NCBI RefSeq assembly: GCF_028554725.1
Contig: NC_071671.1
Span: 69,372,001-69,436,000 of the forward strand
DNA: 64,000 nucleotides
Origin: Zeugodacus cucurbitae
Taxonomy: Eukaryota > Arthropoda > Insecta > Diptera > Tephritidae
Direction: 5' to 3'
Numbering within the stretch: the first letter of the stretch is position 1; each line of letters opens with the position of its first letter. A program made the position numbers and the translations under genes. Below the pieces are notes generated by a model that saw only the letters and a program-made list of their open reading frames with translations, did no database searches and was not told where the DNA came from. Positions 61,981-64,000 of the stretch are shown here, piece by piece.

Positions 61981-62655
61981 TCTGTCAAATAAGTACACGG
62001 AAATTTGAAATAAAACTCAAACAACTTATCAATCATCTAAATTTATTATATCCCCTTCAAAATAGGCCCCTTCTGAGGAAATACACAATCCACAATCCAA
62101 TCATCGAAACACTTTTTAAAGCTATATTCCGGGATGGCCCACAGTTCTCGTTGCGGATTAGTTTGGATGTCTTCAATGCCCTCAAAACGGGTTTCACGAA
62201 GTGGTAATTTGATCTGGAGAGTCCGGTGGTTGTTCGATGATATTTGTTGAATTTTTATTCAAAAACGTTCAAAATGATCGTTTTGTGCGATTCACTTTTT
62301 GAAGAAAATTCAGATCTTTTGGCACCAATCGCGCTGCGACTTTCCGCATACCCAAAACATCAACCAAAATATGACGAGCGGTCTCATGAGACATGTCCAT
62401 TATTTGGGCTATCTCTCGCAAACTATAATGACGGTTTTCTACCATCATTTCCTTTATTTTGTGGACGTTTTCTTCAGTTGAAGGCCGTTCTGAACGTGGC
62501 AAATCGTTTAGTTCTTCTCGCCCCTCTTTGAACAATTTATACCAATTATAAACTTGAGTTTTTGACATCGTTGAATCACCAAATGCTTTTTTCAACATTT
62601 TTAACATTTTGGCACAAGTAATTTCGTTTGAAACGACAAAACAGACAGAGCATTA
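61981..62655 (-). mobile_element. Mariner element relic with internal deletion
   Basis: Reading the minus strand, NEITCAKMLKMLKKAFGDST and MSKTQVYNWYKLFKEGREEL give the helix-turn-helix N-terminus, followed by LGMRKVAARLVPKDLNFLQK (open frame 62607-62269). The frame then jumps to the C-terminus: LRETRFEGIEDIQ, RELWAIPEYSFKKCFDDW and SSEGAYFEGDIINLDD with TGA at 62029-62031, in shifted frames. The whole catalytic core between them, including the aspartates, is deleted. A terminal-repeat-like CTGTCAAATAAGTACACGG lies at 61982-62000; no matching repeat is seen beyond 62655, where an in-frame stop occurs, so the 5' end is lost. Confidence 0.8.
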
Positions 62656-64000
62656 AGGAGGCCCTCTAGTACAGCTTTTACTATAATACGAGTTCTTCAC
62701 AAGCCTCCGTGCTGAACAAGAGAATTGGTCCTCCACCCTCAAAGTAGTTCCGAAAATTGAAAAACATATGGCTGGCAGTATCATTGGCCTAAAAGAAGCC
62801 AAGATAAATACGGCCATCCATTCCTAAAGTAGGAAGTAGTTAGGTCTATAAAATTTGGACGGAAACTGAATCTTATCCGTTCAAGAGTTAACAAAATCAT
62901 TTTGGATTGATAAAGAGGGTGTTATAACCACTCTATCATTTGTGGCAATCTGTTTGGCATCCGACTAGTTTCGAGCCATCGTTTCACAGAGATCATGTAT
63001 ATTAGATCCCCTGATTTCTCGCAATGTAATCGCATCTTAGATAAACGATTAAGGAAAAAAATTAATAAAAGCACTGCATATTGATTTGATTTTTACCGCA
63101 TACAGACATATGCTCGCGAACAGCATATTTATAAGATACTGCAAACATAAAAATTGGACCGATGCACAGTATATGTACATACCGAAGCATATAGTACTGC
63201 AGAGGGTAACATAGTAAAAACACCGTTCGAACAACGACAGCGGGACGAAACAATTTTCGACGAAATCAAAAAAGCGACGATAAAGCATCGAAGCTTACCT
63301 GCAAACGAAAAGGAGAGCGCTCCGAGTGCACACCGAAAAAACGCAACCTAAGACAGAGCTGCTGCACTTCTTATCCACGGGCGCAACCAGACTAATGAAA
63401 CCCGTCGATCTCCAGTCAAGTTCCAAATCTAATGCGCTGCAAATGAAGCGGCGTTCCTTGCTGCGTATGCGCATAGAGAAGAGAGTTTTTCTGTCGGCAG
63501 CGCGCTGACATGTTGTTGCCACTGTTAAGCGCATAAAAAGCATGTTGCTGCAATGCTCATTGATATTTCGATCGCGACCGTATAAAAATATTCTGTTGCC
63601 GATATGTGTTTGCGCAGCGGCTGTGGCGGCGGCACAGAGGCACAGCATGATACGGCACGGTTGCGCACAGACCCACACTGTAACGCTGGTTGCCGCGACA
63701 AAAGGAGTAGAGCAATACGAGAAAAAATTCTATAATATTTCGCATGAATGTCCGACCAGCGACAGCTGAGCGTGTTGGAGCAGAAGTGTCGGCCGGCAGC
63801 GCTGCAATCGCGGATTGTGAAGATTCACACTGCCGTGGCAGGCAGCAGAGTGTCACCAAAGGATCAAATGCCAGAAGTTTTTGCGCGCCTGCGCGTAAAA
63901 TCTCCGCGACATAGAATTGCGCGATCGCATCACTCAACAGCACCATCAGCTCAAGCATCAGGCACCAGCATCAACATCAGAGATCAATGCTGAGTTGGTT
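62656..64000. other. Gene-free right end of the window
   Basis: No recognised gene. GC content rises after about 63.3 kb and gives a 133-codon minus-strand ATG frame (63557-63958) of unremarkable composition, overlapping other frames; it may be a chance frame or part of a gene beyond the window. Confidence 0.45.

Noticed and set aside
1..64000. tRNA, rRNA, CRISPR, operon or prophage features
   Set aside because: No cloverleaf-like B-box context or conserved rRNA text was noticed, and the sequence is clearly eukaryotic nuclear DNA with spliceosomal introns.

Overview
The window is nuclear DNA from a higher (schizophoran) fly, most likely a tephritid fruit fly. The evidence is one recognisable multi-exon gene, the epidermal growth factor receptor (Egfr), whose protein matches Drosophila Egfr along its whole length but with many substitutions and a different N-terminus and tail. 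The DNA is AT-rich, full of TTG/CAA, TATG and AT microsatellites, and carries decayed mariner, pogo-like and non-LTR elements. The genus is inference.

Layout. 1-16 kb: no recognised gene. It holds one decayed non-LTR retrotransposon end (about 4.43-4.76 kb), one orphan minus-strand ORF with a signal peptide (8,855-9,406), and a speculative alternative first exon (10,020-10,101). At 16,281/16,282 there is a textbook zero-length recursive splice motif on the + strand. 18.36-19.04 kb: probable 5' leader of Egfr. 19,038-48,751: Egfr on the + strand in six coding exons, with a 24.7 kb first intron, four short introns (68-354 bp) and a large last exon. 48,752 to about 49.57 kb: 3' UTR with three Pumilio-type motifs and a first AATAAA. 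49.6-52.4 kb: very AT-rich flank ending in a complete 511-bp pogo-like MITE. 52.68-52.97 kb: frameshifted reverse-transcriptase tail. 53-58 kb: no recognised gene, one orphan minus-strand ORF with a signal peptide. 58.08-62.66 kb: three mariner relics, all on the minus strand and from at least two lineages. 62.66-64 kb: nothing recognised.

The spliced Egfr frame closes exactly: exons of 271+223+197+981+133+2596 nt give 1466 codons plus a stop, with compatible phases at every junction. The product is a complete ErbB-type receptor tyrosine kinase: signal peptide, L1, cysteine-rich, L2, long second cysteine-rich region, one membrane span, kinase with all catalytic residues, and a tail with tyrosine docking motifs and an ETRV C-terminus. 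Only the first exon resembling Drosophila type II/isoform B (ending FVKGK before the ICIGT junction) is recognised. The exon for the other isoform was not securely found; the recursive splice site upstream of the recognised first exon suggests that transcription may also enter from further upstream. No tRNA, rRNA, CRISPR or bacterial-type feature was seen.
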